This document shows positions 48,569 to 56,511 of a stretch of 64,000 nt of DNA, one piece after another. A program made the translations under genes and the position numbers. Where the stretch lies: positions 1 to 64,000 of the forward strand of contig JANOQJ010000028.1 in NCBI GenBank assembly GCA_031414805.1, given 5' to 3'. Source of the stretch: JAAFIW01 sp031414805. Its GTDB lineage: Bacteria > Pseudomonadota > Gammaproteobacteria > Burkholderiales > Burkholderiaceae_C. Position 1 is the first letter of the stretch. The number at the start of each line of letters is the position of its first letter. Under the pieces are notes generated by a model. It had not been told where the DNA came from, did no database searches, and worked only from the letters and a program-made list of their open reading frames with translations.

Positions 48569-48590
48569 AATTGTATTGTGCAATACAATT
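48569..48590. promoter_or_regulatory. 22-bp palindrome between divergent DUF5131 and SprT-like genes
   Basis: AATTGTATTG-TG-CAATACAATT has perfect 10-bp arms and lies in the 66-base intergenic gap, next to TTGACA (48553-48558). It is well placed to be an operator controlling both directions. It ends seven bases before ATG 48597, so a bound protein would also block the start of the protease gene. Confidence 0.65.
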
Positions 48591-48596
48591 TTAATA

Positions 48597-49367
48597 ATGA
48601 ACAAAGCATCCAGTTCGCTACGCCCCACGCAGCAGACCTATGACGAAATGCAGCAAGCGTTTGACTGGTTCAACGAGCGCTTGTTCGAGGGAAAACTACC
48701 CTCTTGCATGATCACTTTGCAGCGCAACAAGAGAACCATGGGCTACTTCAGTCAGGATCGCTTTGTTGACCAAAGTGGTCGCAAGGCCGACGAAATTGCC
48801 ATGAACCCCGAGTACTTCGCCATTCAACCCGTACAGGAAGTTCTGTCGACCTTGGTACATGAAATGGCCCACCAGTGGCAACAACACCATGGCCAGCCTG
48901 GTCGAGGCAAGTACCACAACCAGGAATGGGCAAACAAGATGATGGCCATCGGGCTGTGCCCGTCCAGCACCGGCAAGCCTGGTGGGCGCCAGACCGGCGA
49001 TCAAATGGATCACTACATCGTGCCCAACGGGGTGTTCGTGCGCTGCTGCCATGCGCTGCTGGACACGCAGTTCAGGATCAGCTGGTACGACCGATACCCA
49101 GCGGTGGTGGCGCACTCGAGTTGGGTGAGCGAAAACCTGCTCGAAGCAGCCAACTCGTCGGTGGTAGACGCGGAAGTGGCTGAAAACCCCTACGAAGCCA
49201 TTCCCGCAAAAACCAATGCGTCTTTGAGCCTGGTGGTCAAACCGGACAACGGCTCGAATCGTCTGAAATACGTCTGCCCCAGCTGCTCTGCACAAGCATG
49301 GGGTAAGCCCAAACTGCACCTGCTGTGCGGGGACTGTGACATGTCTAGAATGCATGCTGAAGCTTAG
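48597..49367 (+). CDS. SprT-like zinc metalloprotease
   Basis: 256 residues from ATG 48597. The zinc motif HEMAHQWQ (His88, Glu89, His92) with a third ligand in GRGKYHNQEW, preceded by the SprT-like domain, and a C-terminal zinc ribbon (CPSCSAQ and LCGDCDMS). SprT/Spartan-type proteases degrade proteins crosslinked to DNA; small SprT-like proteins are common on conjugative elements. The extended frame to 48549 lacks a ribosome site. It diverges from the DUF5131/methylase operon across the palindromic operator. Confidence 0.85.
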   Translation: MNKASSSLRPTQQTYDEMQQAFDWFNERLFEGKLPSCMITLQRNKRTMGYFSQDRFVDQSGRKADEIAMNPEYFAIQPVQEVLSTLVHEMAHQWQQHHGQPGRGKYHNQEWANKMMAIGLCPSSTGKPGGRQTGDQMDHYIVPNGVFVRCCHALLDTQFRISWYDRYPAVVAHSSWVSENLLEAANSSVVDAEVAENPYEAIPAKTNASLSLVVKPDNGSNRLKYVCPSCSAQAWGKPKLHLLCGDCDMSRMHAEA

Positions 49368-49377
49368 GAGCCAAACC

Positions 49378-49833
49378 ATGCAAATTAGACGAAAGACCGC
49401 GGCAGGTTCAGGCTCACTGCCAGTCGTGCAGCTGGTTGTCAGGCAGCTACCTTACTACGGGCTCGTTCGTCCCGTGCATGAATCCTGGGTCGCTGTGTCG
49501 GCACGATCAATCCAGGGCGCAGCGGTAGGCAGGATCCGTTACCTGCTTTCGCCAATCTTTGATCGTATTTACATCGATGAACTGCACATCGAACCCGAGT
49601 TTCATCGCCAGGGCTACGCTACCAGCCTGCTCGTTCAGATCGTTAAAGCATGTTCGACTGCTGGCCATCGCCTGCCCATCACAGCCCTTCATGAATTCGG
49701 ATCGGCGTCGCCGTTTTGGGATGCGCTGCGCGCTGGACGGATCCCAGGTTTAAATGTCACACGGGATGTGCGAGCCAGCGAATGGGAAGCCGAGAAGTGG
49801 CGTTGGCAAGCAATATTGATTGCCAGTGCGTAA
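49378..49833 (+). CDS. GNAT-family N-acetyltransferase-like protein
   Basis: 151 residues from ATG 49378, 10 bases after the SprT-like gene. ELHIEPEFHRQGYATSLLVQ (about 69-88) carries the GNAT acetyl-CoA-binding RxxGxA/G pattern, here R-Q-G-Y-A. The substrate is unknown; in this setting it might be a toxin-like or modification enzyme, but no antitoxin is adjacent. Likely cotranscribed with the protease. Confidence 0.75.
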   Translation: MQIRRKTAAGSGSLPVVQLVVRQLPYYGLVRPVHESWVAVSARSIQGAAVGRIRYLLSPIFDRIYIDELHIEPEFHRQGYATSLLVQIVKACSTAGHRLPITALHEFGSASPFWDALRAGRIPGLNVTRDVRASEWEAEKWRWQAILIASA

Positions 49834-49837
49834 CCGC

Positions 49838-50000
49838 TAGCTCAACCACGAGCAGTGGTGAGATCCTCCCAACTGGCGGTGTAGTCGGTGTTTTGAGTTT
49901 TTGTCGCATCGAAAACCGCCACCTAGTACTGGCTTTACCAGGAAGGTCTGCACTGCGACCGTAGCGGTCGTTCAACGCATCGCGCGCACATGAGCTGCTT
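49838..50000 (-). pseudogene. Decayed 3' fragment of a second umuC
   Basis: On the minus strand it encodes ALNDRYGRSADLPGKASTRW and RFSMRQKLKTP, closely matching the last 55 residues of the intact UmuC at 50935 (LNDRYGRS, LPGKASAKRRFAMRQDLKTP). It lacks the rest of the gene and has diverged by indels. The following DNA to 50199 has no gene. It marks an earlier duplication or recombination at the umuC end, with the gene at 50200 lying between the two copies. Confidence 0.8.
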
Positions 50001-50199
50001 ACGATCTGTGGCCGCGTCAGCGGCTTAAAGCAACCGGTGGCCGTGCTACAGTGTGCACAGGCCGATACCAGTCGGCTGCTGCTCACACTGGCGAAGCTCC
50101 ATGGGTTCTGGTTGTTTTTGTAAAACCTCGTTCCAACTCCAACGGAAGAGAAAAGTGAGCTGATCTCAATTATTTCCGTTGACCTGAGAAGGAATGACG

Positions 50200-50895
50200 A
50201 TGTCGATTGATTCGCTCAAGAAGCAGGCTAAAAATCTCAAAAGGCTGATGCCGGATTTTCTTGCTTTACACACTAGTGCTCAACATTCCCTGGCAGATTG
50301 TCAAGAGCTCATTGCACGTATTCATGGATATCCCAACTGGCACGCTGCGGTCACGCGAGCGGAAATTCCATTGCAGTCAGATGCAATCGACAATACAAGT
50401 TCATCATTTAAGCCTCTTGCGGATAACGCTGATACGCTTTATCGTCAGCTCAACAATTTCGAGTATGCGCAGCAGCGAACACTTTCCACTAAGCCATATT
50501 TCCTTTACGGATTAGTTCACGGAACAGGCGCTCATTCGGTTATCAGTTTCCTTCTTAATGACGTCCCGATTCCTGATGAAGAGGCTGCAAATTTCCTGCA
50601 TAACGATATCGAGCAGGCCTACCGGCTACAGCATGATTCCGAAGCAACTATTGTCTTGACCATACGACCTGAAAATATACCGATTTATGTAATCCAAGCG
50701 ATTAAGCATTTTAGTAATTTTGGGATCAAATTAGTAGTAGTCCATGGTGATGACTGCAGCCTCGACACACCAAATAACTTACCGCGTCTTCTTATGGAAG
50801 CCGTAGCAGCTGCAGGTTCATATGGAGCAACTTGGCATCCAAAAAGAAAAGAACGTGTTCATTTCAGTCCAGAGCGCGGTACCCCATTCAAATGA
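50200..50895 (+). CDS. Hypothetical protein with plasmid-type N-terminal helical domain
   Basis: 231 residues; ATG 50200 has GAAGGA six bases upstream (ATG 50194 is too close to it). The N-terminus SIDSLKKQAKNLKRLMPDFL and LADCQELIARIHGYPNWHA (about 2-50) is a helical domain shared by many plasmid- and ICE-borne proteins of unknown role. The rest (about 90-220) is alpha/beta with TIVLTIRPENIPIYVIQAI. AT-rich, inserted between a umuC fragment and intact umuDC. Confidence 0.6.
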   Translation: MSIDSLKKQAKNLKRLMPDFLALHTSAQHSLADCQELIARIHGYPNWHAAVTRAEIPLQSDAIDNTSSSFKPLADNADTLYRQLNNFEYAQQRTLSTKPYFLYGLVHGTGAHSVISFLLNDVPIPDEEAANFLHNDIEQAYRLQHDSEATIVLTIRPENIPIYVIQAIKHFSNFGIKLVVVHGDDCSLDTPNNLPRLLMEAVAAAGSYGATWHPKRKERVHFSPERGTPFK

Positions 50896-50934
50896 TGTGC
50901 ATCTTCTACTCCCAACAAGGCTAGCTGCGTATCT

Positions 50935-52245
50935 TCAACTGGCCCTGGCAAGCGGGAGGTCATCCCAGCTGGTGGTGTAGTTCGGTGTCTTCAGGTCTTG
51001 CCGCATGGCAAAACGCCGTTTGGCGCTGGCCTTGCCAGGAAGCCCGGCGCTGGCCGGCGCAATCGTGCTACGGCCGTAGCGGTCATTCAGCCTGTCAATC
51101 GCGCTCATGAGTTGACCGCGGTCGTTGCAAACTGGATCCAGCTCCAATTCGCCCTGCCCTAGATCCTCCGGCTGCAGATCGAGCAGCATCACACCTGCTT
51201 TCGCATACTTGAACCCAGGTTTGAAGATGGATTCCAGCCCGCGTACGGCGGCGGTGACGAGTGCGGCCGTATCGGCGGTCGGGCGACGCAGCGGCATCGT
51301 CACCGAGCGCGAATACTGCACATCGTCACGGCGAAATGGGCTCGTGTGAATGAAGGTCAGCACGTGGCCAGCGGCACCCTCTTGCTTGCGCAGCTTTTCG
51401 GCGGCGCGCGCTGCGAACTCGCTGACAGCTTCAGTCAAGTCCGCGAGCGTGGTCAGGGGTCGCCCAAAGGTGCGGGTACATGCGATTTCCTTCTTTGGCG
51501 ACGGCACGTCTTCCAGTCCAATGCACGAAAACCCCTGCAACTCCCGCACCGTGCGTTCGACCACCACCGACCAGCGCCGCCGGGCGGCCGCAGGATCCAC
51601 ACGGGCAAGCTGAAGGGCGGTATTGACACCTTCAGCCTGAAGCTGCGCCGACAGCTTGCGTCCAATGCCCCAAATGTCGCCAACGTGCGTAGCCTCAAGG
51701 ACAGCAGCCAAGGCCTGCGGCCCAAGCGCCGCCAGGTCACAGACCCGTGCGTATTCAGCCGGATAGCTCCCTGGCTTGCGGTCGGCACTTTTGGCCACGT
51801 GGTTGGCCAACTTGGCCTGGGTCTTCGTTGCGCCAAACCCGATCCCAACCGGTATGCCGATCCACCTCAGGATGCGCTCACGCACCGCCTGGCCACGCAC
51901 AACCAAATCACCAGGCACGCCCGCCATGCCGATGAAGCTTTCATCGATGCTGTAAATCTCCTGTGACGGGCCCAGACCCGCCGCGATGGCGGCCATACGG
52001 CTGCTCATGTCGCCGTAGAGCGCGAAATTCGCTGACAGGGCTATCACCCCTGCGTCGGGCAGTGCCTGGCGTATCTGGAACCACGGCGCGCCCATGGCGA
52101 TGCCAAGGGCCTTGGCCTCATTTGACCTCGAAATCGCGCAGCCGTCGTTGTTGGAGAGCACCACGACAGGTTGGCCAAGCAGGCTTGGTCGAAACACCCG
52201 CTCGCACGAAACATAAAAGTTATTCCCATCAACCAGTGCAAACAT
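50935..52245 (-). CDS. umuC: DNA polymerase V catalytic subunit UmuC
   Basis: 436 residues. Y-family polymerase motifs are intact: FALVDGNNFYVSCERVF (metal-binding Asp6), YSIDESFIGM (Asp/Glu about 98-99) and the UmuC-specific DUF4113 C-terminus (LNDRYGRSTIAPASAGLPGK). With UmuD' it forms the error-prone translesion polymerase V. ATG 52245 is chosen; the TTG at 52251 is an artefact of the open frame. It starts seven bases after umuD, in the same operon. A decayed copy of its 3' end lies at 49838. Confidence 0.95.
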   Translation of the reverse strand: MFALVDGNNFYVSCERVFRPSLLGQPVVVLSNNDGCAISRSNEAKALGIAMGAPWFQIRQALPDAGVIALSANFALYGDMSSRMAAIAAGLGPSQEIYSIDESFIGMAGVPGDLVVRGQAVRERILRWIGIPVGIGFGATKTQAKLANHVAKSADRKPGSYPAEYARVCDLAALGPQALAAVLEATHVGDIWGIGRKLSAQLQAEGVNTALQLARVDPAAARRRWSVVVERTVRELQGFSCIGLEDVPSPKKEIACTRTFGRPLTTLADLTEAVSEFAARAAEKLRKQEGAAGHVLTFIHTSPFRRDDVQYSRSVTMPLRRPTADTAALVTAAVRGLESIFKPGFKYAKAGVMLLDLQPEDLGQGELELDPVCNDRGQLMSAIDRLNDRYGRSTIAPASAGLPGKASAKRRFAMRQDLKTPNYTTSWDDLPLARAS

Positions 52246-52251
52246 GATCAA

Positions 52252-52689
52252 TCAGACAAAACGCTTGATGCTGGAGGTGACTACCCCGCAGATGGTCAGC
52301 GTCTGACCATCCTTAAACGTCAACTCAGGAAACGTCGGATTGGCTGGCACCAGCTTCACCCGCCCGTTGCGGCTGTGCAGGTATTTGACGGTGAAATCGC
52401 CATCGACCTGTGCGACCACAATGTTCCGGTGAACCGGCGCCAGGGCACGGTTCACGACCAGGATGTCGCCGTCATCTATGCCAGCCTCCACCATCGACTT
52501 GCCGGCCACACGCCAGAAGAACGTGGCCAGCGGATGCGTGATCAGGAGCTCATTGAGATCGTGCCGCTTGACAGCGAAGTCGTCTGCTGGCGACGGAAAC
52601 CCGGCTTGAATGGATTGCCCGACCATGGGCAACCATAGCCTGACCCAGTTGGTCGTTGCAAGCATGGCTGTTGTCGGGATACTGTTCAT
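52252..52689 (-). CDS. umuD: UmuD, self-cleaving translesion polymerase subunit
   Basis: 145 residues from ATG 52689. Self-cleavage site Ala29-Gly30 (QAGFPSP), nucleophile Ser65 (GKSMVEAG) and general base Lys102 (FTVKYL) are all present. RecA-stimulated cleavage produces UmuD', the active partner of UmuC. The start codon lies inside a LexA-type operator, so the pair is SOS-induced. Carriage of umuDC on ICEs raises mutation tolerance in recipients. Confidence 0.95.
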   Translation of the reverse strand: MNSIPTTAMLATTNWVRLWLPMVGQSIQAGFPSPADDFAVKRHDLNELLITHPLATFFWRVAGKSMVEAGIDDGDILVVNRALAPVHRNIVVAQVDGDFTVKYLHSRNGRVKLVPANPTFPELTFKDGQTLTICGVVTSSIKRFV

Positions 52690-52699
52690 AAATCCAGTA
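52680..52699 (-). promoter_or_regulatory. LexA (SOS) box overlapping the umuD start
   Basis: On the minus strand it reads TACTGGATTTATGAACAGTA: outer TACTG and CAGTA arms with a CTG-N10-CAG core, close to the E. coli-type consensus. It covers the umuD start codon, so LexA would block the transcript and start site directly. Confidence 0.85.
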
Positions 52700-52719
52700 T
52701 ACCGAGCAACCAAACGCAG

Positions 52720-53407
52720 CTACAAAAGTGTGGGCTCTTCGGTGTCTCGCGACCGGAGCGTTGACACAGGCCTGCTTGGGCCGGCCACGAACGCAGATTC
52801 GTCGGGCAACCGCACCAGCGCTGTTGCTTGCTCGATGGAGCCACCGAGCCAGGCAGCCAGGTCCGCACTCTCAATGGGAACCAGAGCCCGCTTGTCCTGC
52901 TGGTCGAGGGGTCGAGAGGGTTCAGGACGGTGCAATCGATTCAGCAGCGGATGCGCATCAGCGTTCATGGTCACCATGGAGTAGCTCTCGACGACTTCAC
53001 CTGTCGACGGGACATGCCAGGCGTTCCAGATACCTGCCAAGTGCCATGGTTGGCCATCAGCCCGTCGCAATGTCCACCACACGTTCTTGCCCGTTTCCCA
53101 GTTCGGCTCGTCATAGCTCAAAGCCGGAATCACACATCGCTGCCCGCGAGACCAAGGCCCACGGTACGTGCGCAGCTGAGCAATAGTCTCAAAGCGCGCA
53201 TTGTTGGTCATGCGCGGCCTGGAGATGGCTTTCTTGTCTTGGTCGCCAATCAGCGCCCATTGCCCCACGACGAGCTCGGGCTGACCGCCCTTCAGGCGAA
53301 TGAACGGGCCGTGCTGCCACGGCCCAATGCCAGATGTTCACAGCCAGGCTCACATTCCAGTGAGCGGATATGGTTTGCGGGTCAGCTGGGTGGTAGCGGT
53401 TGCACAT
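52720..53407 (-). pseudogene. SRAP (YedK-like) abasic-site crosslinking protein, frameshifted
   Basis: The first frame from ATG 53407 gives MCNRYHPADPQTISAHWNV with the catalytic Cys2 of SRAP proteins, which crosslink to abasic sites in single-stranded DNA. The downstream frame gives GIGPWQHGPFIRL, VGQWALIGD and AGIWNAWHVPSTGEVVESYS to 52720. The two do not connect; the shift lies near 53325-53340. The later frame's own GTG (53268) would lack Cys2. So the gene is broken, or there is a sequencing error. SRAP genes often sit beside umuDC, as here. Confidence 0.8.
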
Positions 53408-53431
53408 GGGATCAGCCGAATACCTTTGGAG

Positions 53432-53962
53432 TTATTCCTGGGACCTGGCAGCGGCACGAAAATCCCAGGGTGCGACTGGGGATGACTCAACCCAAAGACC
53501 CGCCTTCGCCGCACGCGCAACATCTTCAGCGCTCGCATAGGCCGAACGCTCAGCGGTGGGTTGCTCACCGCCGTATTTCTTGTAGTGCCAGGCCATCCCG
53601 AGGCGCAATTGCTGAATGTTGCAATCAACTCCGGCCGAATTGACGGTGCCTACTTTGCGCTGGTAGCGATCCAGCTTGTCCCAACGCACCACAACATTTT
53701 TGCCGAAGGCGCAGTCCGACAAGGACTCTTTGCTGCGGTTGCCGAAGGCCTGCTTTTTCTCGGGCGCGTCGATCCCAGCCAGCCGGATTTTGTGTTGAAC
53801 CTGGTGGTCGTCGAGAACAGTCACCGTATCGCCATCTGCGATGGCAACCACCCGCCCGGCCAATTCCGCAGACTGAGCGATAACGCACAAGAACAGGCCA
53901 TACAGCAAAACTACCCATTTCTTGGCAATAGGCGCAAACGCTCGTTGCGAGGGGAAATTCAT
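53432..53962 (-). CDS. Secreted staphylococcal-nuclease-like endonuclease
   Basis: 176 residues from ATG 53962. A hydrophobic segment (KKWVVLLYGLFLCVIAQSAE) acts as signal peptide. The SNase domain keeps the catalytic residues Arg in IRLAGIDAPEK, Glu in GNRSKESL and Arg in YQRKVG, and the Asp of VVAIADGDTVTV. Such ICE/plasmid nucleases act in the periplasm or outside on nucleic acid; their role in transfer is unclear. It is part of the leftward accessory operon. Confidence 0.88.
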   Translation of the reverse strand: MNFPSQRAFAPIAKKWVVLLYGLFLCVIAQSAELAGRVVAIADGDTVTVLDDHQVQHKIRLAGIDAPEKKQAFGNRSKESLSDCAFGKNVVVRWDKLDRYQRKVGTVNSAGVDCNIQQLRLGMAWHYKKYGGEQPTAERSAYASAEDVARAAKAGLWVESSPVAPWDFRAAARSQE

Positions 53963-53977
53963 CACCTATTCTTTGAC

Positions 53978-54439
53978 CTATTCCGGCAGCCAGTCGATAG
54001 CCATCACCTGTTCCATCGACCATGGGCATGATGCCGGTAACTTGTCAAAGCCAATGCCCGTCTCGGCGCTTGCTACCGTTTTGCTGCGACCCCAAACAAT
54101 GTCAATCCACTCCAAATCTTCAAGCTTCTGGCGCAGACTGGGTACATCGCTCAAGTGATAGTGAACCTGTCGTCGTTGTTCTTTGATCGTTGCAGCCCAA
54201 CTGGATCCCCTGAAGTGTCCCTGGTATTGCCATTTCAGCAAGTGGGCCATCAACACAGCCAATCGGCTAGCCAACTCGCGCTGTTCACTTTTACCCACGT
54301 CCTCTATCTCCTCTGCCAGGTGTTCCAGATCGAGCTTGGCAAAGTGCCCAGCTCGTATGTGCTGGGCTTGTTCATTTGCCCAGGCGACGACATCTGTTTC
54401 ATAGGTGGTCACGGTGATCCTTTCAAATTCCCAACTCAC
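53978..54439 (-). CDS. DUF29-family protein
   Basis: 153 residues. TYETDVVAWANEQAQHIRAG, then DLEHLAEEIEDVGKSEQREL and VLMAHLLKWQYQ, is the signature of DUF29, a small helical family common in cyanobacteria and proteobacterial mobile DNA. Function unknown; often found near toxin-antitoxin genes, as here. Gap to the nuclease is 15 bases. Confidence 0.85.
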   Translation of the reverse strand: MSWEFERITVTTYETDVVAWANEQAQHIRAGHFAKLDLEHLAEEIEDVGKSEQRELASRLAVLMAHLLKWQYQGHFRGSSWAATIKEQRRQVHYHLSDVPSLRQKLEDLEWIDIVWGRSKTVASAETGIGFDKLPASCPWSMEQVMAIDWLPE

Positions 54440-54451
54440 AGGACAACTGGC

Positions 54452-54802
54452 TCACGCGGCCAACAAGTGCATATCAACATGCACGTCTGCAAACGGGCAC
54501 AGCACGCCACCTGCCTCGGTGCGTTCCAACAGGCCCAGTTCAGTCAGGGTAGCCACATCGTCGTGTACACGCTTTACATCGCGGCCCAACTGCCTGGCCA
54601 GCTCGCGCACTGCTAACTCACCCTTGCCTTGTAGCAATCGCACCAGAGCCCATCGCTTTTCACTCAACCGCCCAAAAAACTGTTCAGGGGTTTCAAAGTT
54701 CAGCATCTCGCCTTGGTAGGTGGCTGCATTTGCGCGTTGGCCCGCACTGCGCAATGCAGCTTGCCAATCGCGCTCAATGGTGATGGTCAAAAACCGCTTC
54801 AT
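54452..54802 (-). CDS. Antitoxin TumA-like, HVO_A0114-family helix-turn-helix protein
   Basis: 116 residues. A helix-turn-helix (about 55-100: LLQGKGELAVRELARQLGRD, then VHDDVATLTELGLLERT) matches HVO_A0114-type MarR-like regulators, the usual antitoxin partner of TumE-type toxins. Its start overlaps the TumE-like stop by ATGA (54799-54802). Likely autoregulates the pair through the palindrome upstream of the toxin gene. Confidence 0.8.
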   Translation of the reverse strand: MKRFLTITIERDWQAALRSAGQRANAATYQGEMLNFETPEQFFGRLSEKRWALVRLLQGKGELAVRELARQLGRDVKRVHDDVATLTELGLLERTEAGGVLCPFADVHVDMHLLAA

Positions 54803-55083
54803 GTTGCTCTCCTGGCGGTCACAGCCGCAATGAAATCGTCCACCAACTGGTCAACGCTCACAAACACATAGGGCACTTCGTGCTCACCCAAATGGCAGTG
54901 GTCGCCCTTGCCGCGCTCATTGTCAAAGCCCACCAGGCGAACGCCCTCAAAACTGTAAGCGGCACGGTACTTGTAGCCATGTGTTGTTGGCGGTACCGCC
55001 TGCGCCACCCGCCACACGACCAGTTCAATCACGCCACCGTCGGGCATCACATTCTTGAACTGAGTAATGAGCTCTGCTTTCAC
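54799..55083 (-). CDS. Toxin TumE-like (DUF6516) protein
   Basis: 94 residues. The compact alpha/beta protein with VVWRVAQAVPPTTHGYKYRA, ERGKGDHCHLGEHEVPYVF and a C-terminal VDQLVDDFIAAV helix matches the TumE/DUF6516 family. These toxins pair with HVO_A0114-type antitoxins. The target is not established from sequence. First gene of the leftward accessory operon; the pair may stabilise the ICE. Confidence 0.8.
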   Translation of the reverse strand: MKAELITQFKNVMPDGGVIELVVWRVAQAVPPTTHGYKYRAAYSFEGVRLVGFDNERGKGDHCHLGEHEVPYVFVSVDQLVDDFIAAVTARRAT

Positions 55084-55101
55084 GTTGGCAATTATGCCAA
55101 C
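55084..55101. promoter_or_regulatory. Palindromic operator next to the toxin start
   Basis: GTTGGCA-ATTA-TGCCAAC has 7-bp arms and abuts the TumE-like start codon at 55083. It is the natural site for autoregulation by the TumA-like protein. The rest of the 230-base gap to the next gene holds no recognised feature. Confidence 0.65.
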
Positions 55102-55315
55102 AACGTTAATTCTTTCCTGGTGTCTGCCAAAAAACCATGCACAATGCAGTCACGTCGCCGTCTCTCGCGTGAGACCGTCACCAGCAACTGGTGAATCTTT
55201 CTAAAGGCTTCCCGTTCGGGTCAGCCACCTCCCTCCCCCTGGTTTTACGTTTCGCTTTTGTTCGCCGATGTTTCGACGAAAACGGCGGCTATCATTCTTT
55301 TTCAAGGAGCATCAA

Positions 55316-56452
55316 ATGACATCGACAAAACAGATCCCAGCCGCTGTAGCCGGCACAACTTTCAAACCAGCACCCTACCCCGCCATGCGCGTCTCGCTGG
55401 CAGCGCTGTGCGCAGCAGTTGCCCTGGCAGCCTGCGGAGGTGGCGGTGGAGACTCTGCTCCGGCCGCAAGCCCGGCACCAGCGGCCTCAACACCAACACC
55501 TGCGCCGGTGGCCACGCCTACACCGGCAGCGCCGTCACCCGTGGCAACGCCTACGGCCGCTCCAGCGCCCACCATCGCCCCACCAGCACCGGTGGCCTCG
55601 CCTGCACCAGCTGCGGCGAGCACAGCCATCGTGACGAGCGTGCCTGCGGCCTCATATGCTGCCGGCAGCCAGGAAGCTGCGGCGTATGCGTTGATTAACC
55701 AAGAGCGGTCGCGGTGCGGGTTCGGGCAATTGGCTCAAAACCTGGCGCTTGATAAAGCGGCTCTGGCACATGCAAACTACTTGTTGGTGAACAATGTATT
55801 TGGCCATGAAGAAATCGAATCAAATGCAGGTTTCACAGGTGTTAGGTCATGGGATCGTGCGATTGCGGCTGGATATGGAAGCAATCAAATAAGTGAAGTC
55901 ATTGCGGGCGGAACAACTGCGTTGGCTAGCGCAATCGGGCTTTTTGACGCTCCCTATCACGCATTAATTCTGCTGGGCGGATCTCGTGATATTGGTTTGG
56001 GTTGGACTAAAAATCCTGCTAAAACTTATGGTAATTTGGTGGTGGATTTAGGCCTAGGCGCTCAACAACAAGCACAACTGCTAACGGCAGTCGCTACATA
56101 TCCCTGCGAAGGAACAGCCGGAGTCAACCCTGTGTCACCAGGTGAAAGTCCGAGTCCTTTCCCCGGCAATTCAAATCAGTCGTGGGGTCAACCAGTTCTA
56201 GTTTTTGGCGCATCCGATCTCCGCGTACAAAGCGCGTCTATCACCGGCCCCCAAGGTGCAGTCGCGCTTCGGGCTGTTTACGGTGACGGTCAGACCGTGG
56301 ATCCAAATAGCTACTGCCGAGCCGGGAAGGCCTGCATCATCCCTGTGGCTTTGTCAGCCAATACCAGCTACTCCGTCTCGATCACTGGCACAGATCGAGG
56401 CGCAGCATTTAGCCGTGCGTTCACATTCAGGACTGGGACGGCGACGTTTTAG
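55316..56452 (+). CDS. CAP/SCP-domain lipoprotein
   Basis: 378 residues from ATG 55316 with AAGGAG six bases upstream. A lipobox LAACGGGGG (Cys40) anchors it in the outer membrane or periplasm. Residues 45-115 are a Pro/Ala/Thr-rich spacer. A CAP (SCP/PR1) domain follows (about 118-250: ALINQERSRCGFGQLAQNLA, LAHANYLL, FGHE), and then a small beta domain (about 280-378). CAP domains in bacteria bind lipids or proteins and occur in adhesion and envelope proteins. It converges on the pilus operon; a surface role during mating is possible. Confidence 0.82.
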   Translation: MTSTKQIPAAVAGTTFKPAPYPAMRVSLAALCAAVALAACGGGGGDSAPAASPAPAASTPTPAPVATPTPAAPSPVATPTAAPAPTIAPPAPVASPAPAAASTAIVTSVPAASYAAGSQEAAAYALINQERSRCGFGQLAQNLALDKAALAHANYLLVNNVFGHEEIESNAGFTGVRSWDRAIAAGYGSNQISEVIAGGTTALASAIGLFDAPYHALILLGGSRDIGLGWTKNPAKTYGNLVVDLGLGAQQQAQLLTAVATYPCEGTAGVNPVSPGESPSPFPGNSNQSWGQPVLVFGASDLRVQSASITGPQGAVALRAVYGDGQTVDPNSYCRAGKACIIPVALSANTSYSVSITGTDRGAAFSRAFTFRTGTATF

Positions 56453-56482
56453 AACTGTCAACAAAGTAGGTTGCACGCCATC

Positions 56483-56510
56483 AAAAAAGCCGCCCGAGGG
56501 CGGCTTTTTT
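56483..56510. terminator. Bidirectional terminator between convergent genes
   Basis: GCCGCCC-GA-GGGCGGC (56489-56504) is flanked by A6 on the left and T6 on the right. It ends both the lipoprotein gene and the pilus operon. Confidence 0.92.
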
Positions 56511-56511
56511 G

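Noticed and set aside
48696..49379. 227-codon minus-strand frame over the SprT-like gene
   Set aside because: Antisense shadow; the plus-strand protease has intact zinc motifs.
53461..53473. Further TCCCAGGG motifs near 53465 and 61036
   Set aside because: Both end in T instead of A (TCCCAGGGT), so they do not meet the motif that defines the 25-33 kb set.
52828..53643. 271-codon plus-strand frame over the SRAP gene and nuclease
   Set aside because: Antisense to genes with clear motifs; no ribosome site.
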